Positions 37,520 through 46,441 of a stretch of DNA of 64,000 nucleotides are shown here, in pieces. Made by a program: the position numbers and the translations under genes. The notes below the pieces were generated by a model. The model made no database searches. It worked only from the letters and a program-made list of their open reading frames with translations, and was not told the origin of the DNA. The first letter of the stretch is position 1, and each line of letters starts with the position of its first letter. The stretch covers positions 114,215-178,214 of the forward strand of contig JAEZCE010000041.1 of assembly GCA_023429995.1 (NCBI GenBank). The letters run 5' to 3'. This DNA is from Bacillota bacterium (GTDB taxonomy: Bacteria > Bacillota > UBA4882 > UBA8346).

Positions 37520-37619
37520 TATCCTCCTGGAAAGGATAAATTTATTAAATATCGATAGGATTGACCCGGTCGTAGATGACATCAAGGTAACCAATCTTCA
37601 ATCGTTTTCATATACTGGA

Positions 37620-37685
37620 GTTAACAATAGTTAGCCGCGAGCAAAACTTTTGGTGAGCCCGGATATGTTTCGGAGTTGCTAACGG
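37620..37685 (+). repeat. feo leader element, copy 2
   Basis: Same block order as copy 1, with GTTAGC at 37630-37635 and GCTAAC at 37678-37683, ending about 30 bp before the feoA ATG. The conserved blocks and closing stem suggest either a structured RNA or a large protein-binding element controlling feo. Confidence 0.75.
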
Positions 37686-37713
37686 ATAAAGTTTATGGAA
37701 GGGAGAAATTTTC

Positions 37714-37956
37714 ATGAGTGTTGCCGAATTTCAATTGTCGCGCCTTCCGATTGGAAGAATGGCTGAAGTGATCCATCTTGAGTCGGAGGGATTAACGCGC
37801 AACCGGCTTTTGGATTTGGGCTTGGTTCCCTCGACAATCGTCGAGGCCGTTAGAAAAAGCCCGGCGGGCGATCCGGTGGCTTATAAGATCCGGGGAGCTG
37901 TCATTGCTTTGCGTTCGGAAGAAAGCCGTCAAATTACCGTTCGTTCTATCGATTAA
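37714..37956 (+). CDS. feoA: Ferrous iron transport protein A
   Basis: An 80-residue SH3-like protein: LPIGRMAEVIHLESEGLTRNRLLDLGLVPSTIVEAVRKSPAGDPVAYKIRGAVIALR is the complete FeoA domain. It assists FeoB-mediated Fe(II) uptake. GAAGGGAG precedes the ATG. It heads a feoA-feoB(G)-feoB(M)-dtxR series. Confidence 0.92.
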   Translation: MSVAEFQLSRLPIGRMAEVIHLESEGLTRNRLLDLGLVPSTIVEAVRKSPAGDPVAYKIRGAVIALRSEESRQITVRSID

Positions 37957-38042
37957 TGACTCGAACTCGACCGGCAGGAGCGAACGGTTTCTGCTTCTAC
38001 CGAGTTTGAAAAATGGTTTTTAAAAAAACAAGGGAGGTTAAT

Positions 38043-38798
38043 ATGGGCCTCACAGCCAAATCCACGGGCATCTATGCCTTTTTGGAAGAGCTTAACCAAA
38101 CTCCGGTTAAGGTCGATGCGGTGGTTGCCTTGGCCGGAAACCCCAATACCGGAAAAAGTACGGTATTTAACGGCTTAACCGGACTCAACCAACATACCGG
38201 TAACTGGCCCGGAAAAACCGTTGTCTTGGCCAAGGGGAGTTATCACCATCAAGATAAGAATATCATTTTGGTGGATTTACCGGGAACTTATTCGCTTCTT
38301 GCCAATTCAGCCGATGAACAAGTAGCCCGGGATTTTATCTGCTTTGGTAATCCGGATGCTACGGTTGTGGTTGCCGATGCCACCTGTCTGGAAAGGAATT
38401 TAAACCTGGTTTTACAAGTCATGGAGATTACCCCGAAAACAATTCTTTGCGTTAACTTGATGGATGATGCAAAACGGAAAAGGATGGAGATCAACTGTGA
38501 CAAGCTGGAAGAGATTTTAGGGATACCGGTTATTCCGACGGTTGCCAGAGATAAGACAGGTCTGAATGATTTAAAAGATGCTGTCCATCAAGGGGTTTTC
38601 AGGTACTGCGGCAACCAGCCAAAGCAAATGCTGTACAATAAATCCATTGAAACTGCCGTTGACGAGATCCAGGGAGATGTGGAAAGTTTATTTCAAGGTA
38701 AACTCAATAGTCGATGGGTAGCATTACGCCTTTTGGATGGGGATGAGACCATTATTGATGAAATGCTACATTATTTGGTAAGGATCCAACCGCTATAG
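38043..38798 (+). CDS. feoB: FeoB small GTPase domain protein (split FeoB, N-terminal part)
   Basis: A 252-residue protein with the FeoB G domain: GNPNTGKSTVFNGLTG (G1), DLPGTYSLL (G3), NLMDDAKRK (G4, with Met for the usual Lys position shift) and a guanine-dissociation-inhibitor helix bundle to the C-terminus. In most bacteria this is fused to the transporter; here the frame ends with TAG and the membrane part is a separate gene 37 nt downstream with its own ribosome site. This split occurs in other Clostridia-type genomes. ATG at 38043 has GGGAGG 7 nt upstream. Confidence 0.88.
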   Translation: MGLTAKSTGIYAFLEELNQTPVKVDAVVALAGNPNTGKSTVFNGLTGLNQHTGNWPGKTVVLAKGSYHHQDKNIILVDLPGTYSLLANSADEQVARDFICFGNPDATVVVADATCLERNLNLVLQVMEITPKTILCVNLMDDAKRKRMEINCDKLEEILGIPVIPTVARDKTGLNDLKDAVHQGVFRYCGNQPKQMLYNKSIETAVDEIQGDVESLFQGKLNSRWVALRLLDGDETIIDEMLHYLVRIQPL

Positions 38799-38834
38799 GA
38801 GGGGCGCTTTGAAAGATGTGGGGAGTGGAATGCT

Positions 38835-40223
38835 GTGAACGATTTAGAAACTGAATTTAACAGGATTGTTGATAAGGCTCACGTTCGGCGGAACCAATTG
38901 GGGGCGGTCCGGGAAGGGGTTGTCCGGGATATCTATCAACAAGCCCAAGCAATAGCCGGGGAAGTAGTAAAAAAAGAAGTCCGCGGAAGAGATATGGATC
39001 AAAAAATCGATAATATTGTCACCTCGAAATTTTTGGGTTATCCCCTGATGATTGCCTTGCTTAGCCTGGTATTTTGGTTGACGATTAGCGGAGCCAATGT
39101 TCCTTCGGAGAAGTTGGCCAATATTCTCTTTGGATTTCAAGATGAATTAAGCCGGGTTTTTCAGTGGGTTGGCGCGCCACCCTGGTTGCATGGCGTATTG
39201 GTTTTGGGTTTGTACCGTTGTTTGGCTTGGGTCGTATCGGTGATGTTGCCCCCGATGGCTATCTTTTTTCCGCTCTTTACCTTTCTTGAAGATTTGGGCT
39301 ATCTTCCCCGGGTGGCTTTCAATCTTGATAAGCTGTTTAAAAAAGCCGGAGCCCATGGCAAACAAATACTTACGATGTGTATGGGATTTGGTTGTAACGC
39401 AGCAGGAATTATTGCCTGCCGGATTATCGAATCACCCCGGGAACGGTTGATTGCGATTTTAACCAATAATTTTGTGCCTTGTAACGGAAGATTTCCGACC
39501 CTGATCGCAATGGCGGCAGTGTTTATGGGAGCGCTGGTGAGCGGCTATAATAGTTTCACTGCTTCGGCTTTGGTTGCAGGAGTGGTTGTTGTCGGGATTC
39601 TGGTAACGTTGGCAGTATCGTGGGTTTTATCGAAAACATTTTTAAAAGGAGTTCCCTCCACCTTTACCTTGGAACTCCCGCCTTATCGAATGCCCAAGGT
39701 TGGCTCGTTATTAATCCGTTCCGTTTTGGACCGCACTCTGTTTGTTCTAATGAGGGCCGTAACCGTGGCGGCTCCCGCCGGTGCGGTGACGTGGATATTG
39801 GCCAATATCTATGTTGGGGATCTCAGTATCATGAGCCATCTTGCAGGTTGGCTTCAGGGTTTCGGACATTTGATCGGAATGGATGGGTTTATCGTCTTGG
39901 CATTTATCTTAGGGTTACCGGCGAATGAGATTGTAGTGCCGATTATGATTATGAGCTATTTATCCCAAGGGACAATGCTGGAATTGGATAGTATCGGTTC
40001 ACTCCGCCAACTTTTGGTTGATAACGGATGGACCTGGTTGACTGCCTTGAATATGATTCTTTTTTCACTATTGCATTTTCCTTGCGCGACAACCTTGCTG
40101 ACCATCGGCAAAGAGACGAAGAGCGCCAAGTGGACCTTGCTGGCAGCTTTAATACCAACCGGAGTTGCGATAATCGTTTGTTTCCTGGTAGCCCAAATTG
40201 CACGGGGATTGGGATGGGTCTGA
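38835..40223 (+). CDS. feoB: FeoB transporter (membrane part)
   Basis: A 462-residue polytopic protein: after a short soluble helix (RIVDKAHVRRNQLGAVREG) come ~8 membrane helices with the two Gate motifs LYRCLAWVVSVMLPPMAIFFPLFTFLEDLGYLPRVAF and MCMGFGCNAAGIIACRII, and a C-terminal HFPCATTLLTIGKET. The Cys in GFGCNAAG is the conserved translocation cysteine. The start is GTG at 38835 with GGGGAGTGG 8 nt upstream. It works with the preceding GTPase and FeoA to import Fe(II) across the inner membrane. Confidence 0.9.
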   Translation: MNDLETEFNRIVDKAHVRRNQLGAVREGVVRDIYQQAQAIAGEVVKKEVRGRDMDQKIDNIVTSKFLGYPLMIALLSLVFWLTISGANVPSEKLANILFGFQDELSRVFQWVGAPPWLHGVLVLGLYRCLAWVVSVMLPPMAIFFPLFTFLEDLGYLPRVAFNLDKLFKKAGAHGKQILTMCMGFGCNAAGIIACRIIESPRERLIAILTNNFVPCNGRFPTLIAMAAVFMGALVSGYNSFTASALVAGVVVVGILVTLAVSWVLSKTFLKGVPSTFTLELPPYRMPKVGSLLIRSVLDRTLFVLMRAVTVAAPAGAVTWILANIYVGDLSIMSHLAGWLQGFGHLIGMDGFIVLAFILGLPANEIVVPIMIMSYLSQGTMLELDSIGSLRQLLVDNGWTWLTALNMILFSLLHFPCATTLLTIGKETKSAKWTLLAALIPTGVAIIVCFLVAQIARGLGWV

Positions 40224-40240
40224 GTTCTGAATGAAACTAG

Positions 40241-40256
40241 TTTAGCATAGGCTAAA
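40241..40256. promoter_or_regulatory. Candidate metalloregulator box upstream of the dtxR gene
   Basis: TTTAGC-ATAG-GCTAAA is an inverted repeat with the TTAGC/GCTAA half-sites that also end the feo leader elements. Confidence 0.45.
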
Positions 40257-40394
40257 GAGTGCAATGCCTCCATGAAAAGAGAATAATGACCCGATAGAGA
40301 CAACTTATATCGCCCTTTTGTAACGTATATAGGTATTAAAGCTGATGAATAAAAAATAGTTTTTGCGACAGCCTTCTTTTAACGGGGGATGACT

Positions 40395-40883
40395 ATGTCT
40401 AGAGAAATAACTTTAACTGAAAGCATGGAAGACTACCTGGAAATGTTTTTCCGGATTGTATCCAGCAAAGGTTATATCCGCCCGGTGGATCTTTCCAATG
40501 CAATTGATGTTAAGCCGTCGTCAGTGACACGGATGATTCAGAAACTTGATGAAGCCGGTTTTATTGAGTACGAAAAGTACCGAAATATTGCTTTGACGGA
40601 GAAAGGAATGACTTATGGCCGGTTTTTGGTGTGGCGGGACGAAAAACTGAAAGAGTTTTTTCGGTTATCGAAGGAAAATGCCAGAGTCGAAGAGCAGGTG
40701 GAGGGGATTGAACATTATATCAATCCAGCGACAATGCGTTTTATTCGTAACCTGATCATCTATTTCGGGTCAGATCCAAACCGGATTCAGGAGTTGGAGA
40801 ATATTCAATGTCATACGGATTATCCGGATCAAGAAGAGTTGCGGTATTTACGGGCCTGGTTGTTTAGGCACGGAGATGGATGA
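40395..40883 (+). CDS. DtxR/MntR-family metalloregulator
   Basis: A 162-residue protein with a winged HTH (TESMEDYLEMFFRIVSSKGYIRPVDLSNAIDVKPSSVTRMIQKLDEAGFIEYEKYRNIALTEKG) and a dimerisation/metal domain (VEGIEHYINPATMRFIRNLI). It lacks an SH3 domain. The family represses Fe or Mn uptake when metal is bound; the adjacency suggests feo is the target. ATG at 40395 is chosen (GGGGG 6 nt upstream). Confidence 0.8.
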   Translation: MSREITLTESMEDYLEMFFRIVSSKGYIRPVDLSNAIDVKPSSVTRMIQKLDEAGFIEYEKYRNIALTEKGMTYGRFLVWRDEKLKEFFRLSKENARVEEQVEGIEHYINPATMRFIRNLIIYFGSDPNRIQELENIQCHTDYPDQEELRYLRAWLFRHGDG

Positions 40884-41274
40884 AGGAACGAGGGGCAGGG
40901 AATTTGGACTCTTTTGGCCTCCGGGTGTTTGGGGGTCGATATTTTTAATTCGGCTTGGAAATAAAAAATTTTTAAAACCTCAGGGCGGTAGTTGCCTGTA
41001 TAGACTCAAAATTACAATGGGTTTGCAAAAAATGAGGCTTAGATACTTGATAATTGTTTCCAAAAGTTTATAATAATGACTTAGATAATATGAGGGACTG
41101 GGTCATCAAATTGCGGGAGATTACCAAGTCTGGCGCAAAAGGTTTTTTAACCCAGCTTATTCCAAAATCCGCCGGCTACATTGGTTTTTCCAGGGGGGAT
41201 GAACGATGATTAACTTGAAAGATTGCCCGGCATAGTTTGGTAGAGAAATGAGATAACGGAGGCTTAACCATACC
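40884..41274. other. Intergenic region with no recognised content
   Basis: A 66-codon frame here has no protein-like composition or ribosome site. I see no hairpin or repeat of note. Confidence 0.4.
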
Positions 41275-41484
41275 ATGGACTATACCCATGAAACAAGAAA
41301 GATCTTAAAGGAAATATTCGGCGCATACTGGATGGATGATAAGGAAATCGATAAAGTCATTGATGAAACCTTAAGGAAATCCGGCACCACGATTGAAAAA
41401 TTAGCCCATGTTATCGAAACTGCTGTAAAAGACGGGTATTCAATCAATGAACAAAAAGAAATCTTAAGTGAAATTCTTACTTGA
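41275..41484 (+). CDS. Small helical hypothetical protein
   Basis: A 69-residue acidic, all-helical protein (HETRKILKEIFGAYWMDDKEIDKVIDETL). GGAGG lies 12 nt before the ATG, longer than usual. No family recognised. Confidence 0.5.
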   Translation: MDYTHETRKILKEIFGAYWMDDKEIDKVIDETLRKSGTTIEKLAHVIETAVKDGYSINEQKEILSEILT

Positions 41485-41587
41485 AATTTGGTGAAATGAA
41501 TAATTGTTCCGGCGGGATATTTTCACTTCATAGACGGTTATTATTCCGGCTTTTCCCATGCCCATCACAGCAAACCGGAGGGTGCGA

Positions 41588-42645
41588 TTGTCAAAAGCAA
41601 TCATTCATTATTTCAGCGGAACGGGGAACTCCCTCCTTGCCGCAAAACAGCTTACTCAAGAATTAGTAAGGTATGGTTATGAGGTAGTGCTTCACGCGGT
41701 GGAAAGGGATTCCCATGACGGCATGGATGCTTATGTTCTTCATATTTTTTTCTTTCCGATTTATGCCACGGCTGTGCCCCATATCATACGAAGATACATA
41801 CAAAATCTCCCAGATGGCAAAAATGTTAAGACGGCGATTATATCAACAAACGGGAAGATCAGTACCCGGTTTCGCGACGGATATCAGGGATGGGCATTGC
41901 ATCAGGCCCGTTTATATCTCGGATTAAAAAATTATCAGGTGTTTTTCTCCGACACCTTGGATTATCCTCATAACATCACAGTTGCTCTTCCGCCCAGAAA
42001 AGACAAGGATAATGAGAAGATCATCGCCCAGGCTTCAATGAAGTATCCGATGATTGCCCAAAAAATCGCCAAGGGGCAGCAATTTCACAGGAAGTTTTTT
42101 TACCGAACATTATCTGGAGTCTTCCCTTCGGTTTTTTATATTCATTCATTGGGAGACGGATTATTGGGAAATTGTTTGCGGCGGATTCTTCCTGCAGTCT
42201 ATGCGGCCGTTGTGCCAAAGAGTGTCCTGTGAAGGCCATTGAAATATATTCAAGGGTGGTTCGATGGAAGTGGAATTGTGAAGGCTGTTTACACTGTATG
42301 AATATTTGTCCGAGGCATGCGATTCAGGCCTCAGGAATACGATACTTGGCAATCTTAGCGGTTGTTTTCTTCAATCCGTTGTTCCTGATTGGCAAATTCA
42401 TTCCGGGTCCGTTCTTTCAAAGCTTTGGAACTGTGGGGTCAATTATTTTGGGTAGGGTAATGAATCCGGTTTTATCCATCGTCATGTTTGTATTATTGGA
42501 TTTGATCATTTATAAGATTTCTTATGTACCGGTGTTCAAAAGAATTGCAGGTTGGGGATATACCGGATTTTTTGGACGATACAGCGCGGATCGCTTTGAA
42601 GGGAAATTTTTAAATCAGAAGGGATCGGTTTTTAAAATTTTCTGA
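41588..42645 (+). CDS. EFR1-type flavodoxin-ferredoxin protein, split by a -1 frameshift
   Basis: The first frame encodes a flavodoxin-like domain (AIIHYFSGTGNSLLAAKQL, IIRRYIQNLPDGK) and ends at TGA 42230-42232. The second frame continues with two [4Fe-4S] motifs (CSLCGRCAKECP; CEGCLHCMNICP) and a C-terminal membrane region (LVFFNPLFLIGKFI; MFVLLDLIIYKI). The join is at 42166-42172, where GGGAAAT is read G_GGA_AAT in the first frame; a -1 shift there gives LLG(K/N)LFAADSSC, as expected for EFR1 proteins. It is either a lost A in the run or programmed slippage. TTG at 41588 has GGAGGG 5 nt upstream. Likely an electron-transfer protein. Confidence 0.75.
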
Positions 42646-42756
42646 TCATTGGCAAACGTTAATCCGGTTTTTACCTACTGGATGGGCAGCATCCTTTAAA
42701 TTGCATGGCGCCGGTCATGATGAAACAGCGTCGCCCGTTTAAAATTTTCTAAACTT

Positions 42757-42794
42757 TAAAACCCATGAGAAGAATCATCTCCTGGGTTTTTTTA
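42757..42794 (+). terminator. Terminator after the EFR1-type gene
   Basis: AACCCATGAGA pairs with TCTCCTGGGTT, followed by TTTTT. Confidence 0.8.
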
Positions 42795-42821
42795 TATAGG
42801 AGGATTTTTTATTTAGATTAG

Positions 42822-42867
42822 TTTACATTATCTATAAATTATGGTAATATTTAGTTACCATAATTTA
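42822..42867 (+). promoter_or_regulatory. Promoter with perfect 13-bp operator over the -10
   Basis: TTTACA (42822-42827), 17 bp, TAATAT (42845-42850). TAAATTATGGTAA at 42835-42847 is inverted exactly at 42855-42867 with a 7-bp spacer. Confidence 0.75.
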
Positions 42868-43068
42868 ACAATCATAAATAATTTTGGAAGGGGGTGCATG
42901 TAAAAAAATTGGGCGTTATTTGCCAGAGAGAGCCGTCCATCAATTCGGCTCAAGCAAACAGTTTGCAGATAATAGGAGAAATACTTTCATGATTGCAGTC
43001 AGTCTGTACTATCAAACCGTATTTGAAAAAACATTTGCCCATTATATCGAAAACGAGGAGGTAATATA

Positions 43069-43797
43069 ATGAAACGTTTTAAAGTGTTGTTAATTCTTAT
43101 GGGATTGATATTCCTTTTCGGTTCAGCAGCTGTCCTGGCAGATACCCAGGTAAATGTATTACATGCGCATAATGGCACAGGCAAAACAGTAAATGACGTG
43201 GAAGTATATCTAACAGGTAAAATTACTGTGACTGGATGGCGTTCAACGGGTCAGAAATCTCCATTTAAGGACTTTAGCTATGTTTATGATTCTAAGGAAA
43301 ATATGACAATCCTGCGTTGGTATAATGGAAGCGTTGCCCACTGTGAGCGGGCGGATTATTGTATTACAATCAACTCCGATTTTTACGGTCATAAATATTT
43401 ACCCAGATGGAGCATTGATGGAACCCCCAGTGAGATAGCCTCACCAGCATTATCATATAAATTTGAATTAGCTGCGGCGAACCTTGCAAATATGACGATT
43501 GCCAATACTCCGGTGGACGGCATGGTTGAAACGATTGGAATTTTACAAATCGGGCCCGCCGAAGCTGTCTATTCACTGAAGGAATTGACATGGGAGAATT
43601 TAGAGAAAATAAAATGGTCCAATACTATCAAGGAACTTCCTTTAAAGGTAGGAGGCAGTGCAACTTTTTCCTCTGTCCCCATGCCTTCAACTGCATACGG
43701 TTTAGTCTTCAGGGCCAAGATCTGGCTTGACAAGGCCCCGGATAATGTTGTCGAATATGTGGGGCAGTATATTCCGCATGGAGTGGTGAGTAATTGA
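43069..43797 (+). CDS. Secreted hypothetical protein
   Basis: A 242-residue protein with a clear signal peptide (MKRFKVLLILMGLIFLFGSA, cleavage after VLA about residue 24). The mature part is beta-rich (VNVLHAHNGTGKTVNDVEVYL, WRSTGQKSPFKDFSYVYDS) with a Cys pair (HCERADYC). GAGGAGGTAATATA-type leader gives GGAGG 8 nt upstream. It is preceded by a regulated promoter. A 61-codon frame just before it ends on its ATG and is unlikely to be a gene. No family recognised. Confidence 0.6.
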   Translation: MKRFKVLLILMGLIFLFGSAAVLADTQVNVLHAHNGTGKTVNDVEVYLTGKITVTGWRSTGQKSPFKDFSYVYDSKENMTILRWYNGSVAHCERADYCITINSDFYGHKYLPRWSIDGTPSEIASPALSYKFELAAANLANMTIANTPVDGMVETIGILQIGPAEAVYSLKELTWENLEKIKWSNTIKELPLKVGGSATFSSVPMPSTAYGLVFRAKIWLDKAPDNVVEYVGQYIPHGVVSN

Positions 43798-43880
43798 CTT
43801 ATAGGCATTCCTTCCGTTGAATAAGAATTTATCATCCAGACGCATGCGTATTATGTTAATGAAAGGGATATTTTTCGTTG

Positions 43881-43920
43881 CCAGGAAGAAAAGTAGATTA
43901 ATGCTTTCTTCCTGGTTTTG
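43881..43920 (+). terminator. Terminator after the secreted protein gene
   Basis: CCAGGAAGAAA pairs with TTTCTTCCTGG, then TTTTGTTT. Confidence 0.8.
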
Positions 43921-43966
43921 TTTCGGCAGAATCCAAACGATATAAAGTAAAACGGCAGGTGGGAAT

Positions 43967-46417
43967 ATGAGAAGCTGTAAAGCAAATGTCGTTATGTTTT
44001 ATTTAATTATAACCGTTATTAACGCTTTCTTTGCCGGAAGAGCCGAGTCTATTGCCCAAATGTCAAGTTTTTCCATGCAGATTCAAAAAAGTCATGTTGG
44101 TCCGGTCAATTCATTAGCCATTAGTCCTGATGGTCGAATTCTGGCTTCCGGTAGTAGGGATATGACAATAAAGCTGTGGGATATCAAAACCGGCATAATT
44201 ATTATGACTTTATTGGGACATACAGCCCCAATTAATACATTATGGGTAAGAGATGATTTGCTGGTTTCAGGAAGCGATGATCAAACCATAAAAGTATGGA
44301 ATTTTAAGAAAGGTACTTTGCTAATGACCCTGAAGGGTCATACTGGCGCAGTACGTTCGGTTGTTGTCGATCCTCAAGGAAGAGTTTTGGCATCCGGGGG
44401 TGATGACAAATTGATTAAAATCTGGGACCTTCAATCAGGAACTCTTATAAGGACACTTAAAGGCCATCATTCTTCGGTTCGTAGCCTGGTTATTGCGCCA
44501 TCCGGAGGAATTTTGGCATCGGGAAGCGCCGACAAAACTATTAAAATATGGAATGTTAAAACAGGAAGTCTCATTAGGACGTTGGAAGGCCATTTGGCTT
44601 CGGTTGATTGTTTGGCTATCGATCCTTCGGGTGAAACATTGGCATCCGGGAGCGCTGATTCAACAATAAAGTTGTGGAACCTTCGAAATGGAAAACCATG
44701 TAAGACTCTGTGCGGTCATGCCTATGCGGTGAGCGCTCTGGCAATTAGCGGCGATGGTAAGAGAATGGCGTCCGGCGGTTGTGATAAAAAAATTATTCTT
44801 TGGGATCTGGAAAGGGCTTGTTATATAAAAACTTTCTGCGGCCATGAGGGATGGATTTTGTCTGTTGTCATGTCTGTTGATAATAGGTTTTTGATATCGG
44901 GCGGTTATGACAGAAGCATCAGAGTGTGGAATATTGAAGCTGGTTTAGTGAGTCAAACTTGGGATGAACCGGTTTACTCCATAAAATCCACCGCAATCAC
45001 CCGGGATGGAAAAACTCTGGTCTGTGGGGGCAGTGATTGGAGCATCAAAGTATGGAACATTGAGGCGGGAAGACTCCTGCAGACGTTAAAAGGGCACACC
45101 GGACGGATATTGAGTGTAGCTCTAAGCTTGGATGGAAAAACCTTGGCATCGGGAAGCCAGGATATGACCATCAAGATATGGGATTTGGAGCGGCGAGTGC
45201 TCCGTTTTACTTTGAATGATAATGCTTCGGTCAATGCTGTTGCAATGAGCTCGGATGGAAAGACGCTGGCATCGGGAGGGGATGATGCCGCCGTGAAACT
45301 ATGGGATCTGGACCGTGGGACTCTTATCAGGAGCCAGCCAGGGTATAGTCCAGTTTCTTCTTTGGCAATAAGCCCCGATGGAAAGCTTTTGGCCATTGGA
45401 AGGGACGATGGAGTTTTAGAGTTATGGGACTTGAATCAAGGGACTTTGTTAAAAATTTTGACGGGGCACCGAAAAACAATTCATTCACTGGCTATAAGTT
45501 CTGACGGGAAGACTATGATTTCCGGAAGCTCTGATAAAACTATTAAAATATGGGACCTTCAAAAGAGAGTATTCGTCAAAAGTCTGTCCGGACATACTGG
45601 ATGGGTCTTATCGGTAGCGATTAACCCCTCTGGGGAATTATTGGTTTCCGGCAGTTTTGATAAAACCGTCAGAGTGTGGAATCTGGAAAATGGTGAACTT
45701 GTAAGAACGTTATATGGTCATTCGGATATCGTAAATTCAGTTACCGTGAGTCCGGATGAGAAATTTATTATTTCTGGAAGCGCAGATGGCACTCTCGTTT
45801 TCTGGAAGTATATGCCTACGGGTGCCCAAAACACGTTATATGCTCAAACTTTTTCTTTTTCGGATCAGGACTTTATATTCTATACTGCTGATGGGAGAAT
45901 CATAGGTTCGTCAAAGGCCGGTTTGAAAATCGCTTTTACAAAGGGAATCTTTTCCGGCTCTTTTCCTAATCAACCGGAAGGTTCATTTGAATGTTATCTT
46001 ATGAAAGATGCAATTTTGACCCGGTTTATTAAAGATGCCTCCCTGACCCATGACAGGGATTCTTACTTCTCAGTAGCAGATCCTTCGGCTTTCCTTCCGG
46101 AACCATTGGCTAAAGTATGCTTCGATCCCGCAATCATAGCTGGAGAAGAGTTTTTCCTTACAATGACAGTTGAAAATATGGGAAAAGGGGTAATGTACAA
46201 TACCCAAGCTATCCTCCGGATTGATGAAGGGCATCTTTTAGGCGACATCGTTTTTTCATTGGGTAAAATTGGCGCCGGGGAAAGTGTGGCCTGTACCCGG
46301 ACCATCAAGATCCCCGAAAATTGGCCTCAAAAAAGCGTACATATATCGGTTATTTTTAAGGAGGCCTATAATCATGTTCCGTTTCCCATCGAAACGAATT
46401 TGTTCATTAAGAAATGA
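43967..46417 (+). CDS. Exported 14-repeat WD40 protein with C-terminal CARDB-like domain
   Basis: An 816-residue protein. A signal peptide (VVMFYLIITVINAFFAG) is followed by 14 consecutive WD40 repeats (residues about 40-625) of the GHxxxVxSLAISPDGKxLASGSxDxTIKxWD type, enough for two seven-bladed propellers. Repeats 7-8 and 10-11 lack the GH dipeptide, marking possible blade-set boundaries. The last ~110 residues (AIIAGEEFFLTMTVENMGKGVMYNTQAIL) resemble a CARDB/NEW3 Ig-like domain. It probably acts as a protein-binding scaffold on or outside the inner membrane. GCAGGTGGG lies upstream of the ATG. Confidence 0.85.
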   Translation: MRSCKANVVMFYLIITVINAFFAGRAESIAQMSSFSMQIQKSHVGPVNSLAISPDGRILASGSRDMTIKLWDIKTGIIIMTLLGHTAPINTLWVRDDLLVSGSDDQTIKVWNFKKGTLLMTLKGHTGAVRSVVVDPQGRVLASGGDDKLIKIWDLQSGTLIRTLKGHHSSVRSLVIAPSGGILASGSADKTIKIWNVKTGSLIRTLEGHLASVDCLAIDPSGETLASGSADSTIKLWNLRNGKPCKTLCGHAYAVSALAISGDGKRMASGGCDKKIILWDLERACYIKTFCGHEGWILSVVMSVDNRFLISGGYDRSIRVWNIEAGLVSQTWDEPVYSIKSTAITRDGKTLVCGGSDWSIKVWNIEAGRLLQTLKGHTGRILSVALSLDGKTLASGSQDMTIKIWDLERRVLRFTLNDNASVNAVAMSSDGKTLASGGDDAAVKLWDLDRGTLIRSQPGYSPVSSLAISPDGKLLAIGRDDGVLELWDLNQGTLLKILTGHRKTIHSLAISSDGKTMISGSSDKTIKIWDLQKRVFVKSLSGHTGWVLSVAINPSGELLVSGSFDKTVRVWNLENGELVRTLYGHSDIVNSVTVSPDEKFIISGSADGTLVFWKYMPTGAQNTLYAQTFSFSDQDFIFYTADGRIIGSSKAGLKIAFTKGIFSGSFPNQPEGSFECYLMKDAILTRFIKDASLTHDRDSYFSVADPSAFLPEPLAKVCFDPAIIAGEEFFLTMTVENMGKGVMYNTQAILRIDEGHLLGDIVFSLGKIGAGESVACTRTIKIPENWPQKSVHISVIFKEAYNHVPFPIETNLFIKK

Positions 46418-46441
46418 CCAAGGAATTAATGTCTGAATGTT

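Noticed and set aside
38799..38834. Frameshift between two halves of feoB
   Set aside because: The second half has its own GTG and well-spaced GGGGAGTGG, and split FeoB occurs in other Firmicutes; a true split is more likely.
40876..41073. 65-codon frame after the dtxR gene
   Set aside because: Starts inside the dtxR 3' end with poor context; composition is not protein-like.
42884..43069. 61-codon frame ending on the start of the secreted protein
   Set aside because: Its nominal TTG sits inside the GGAAGGGGG stretch and the composition is not protein-like; more likely the 5' leader.
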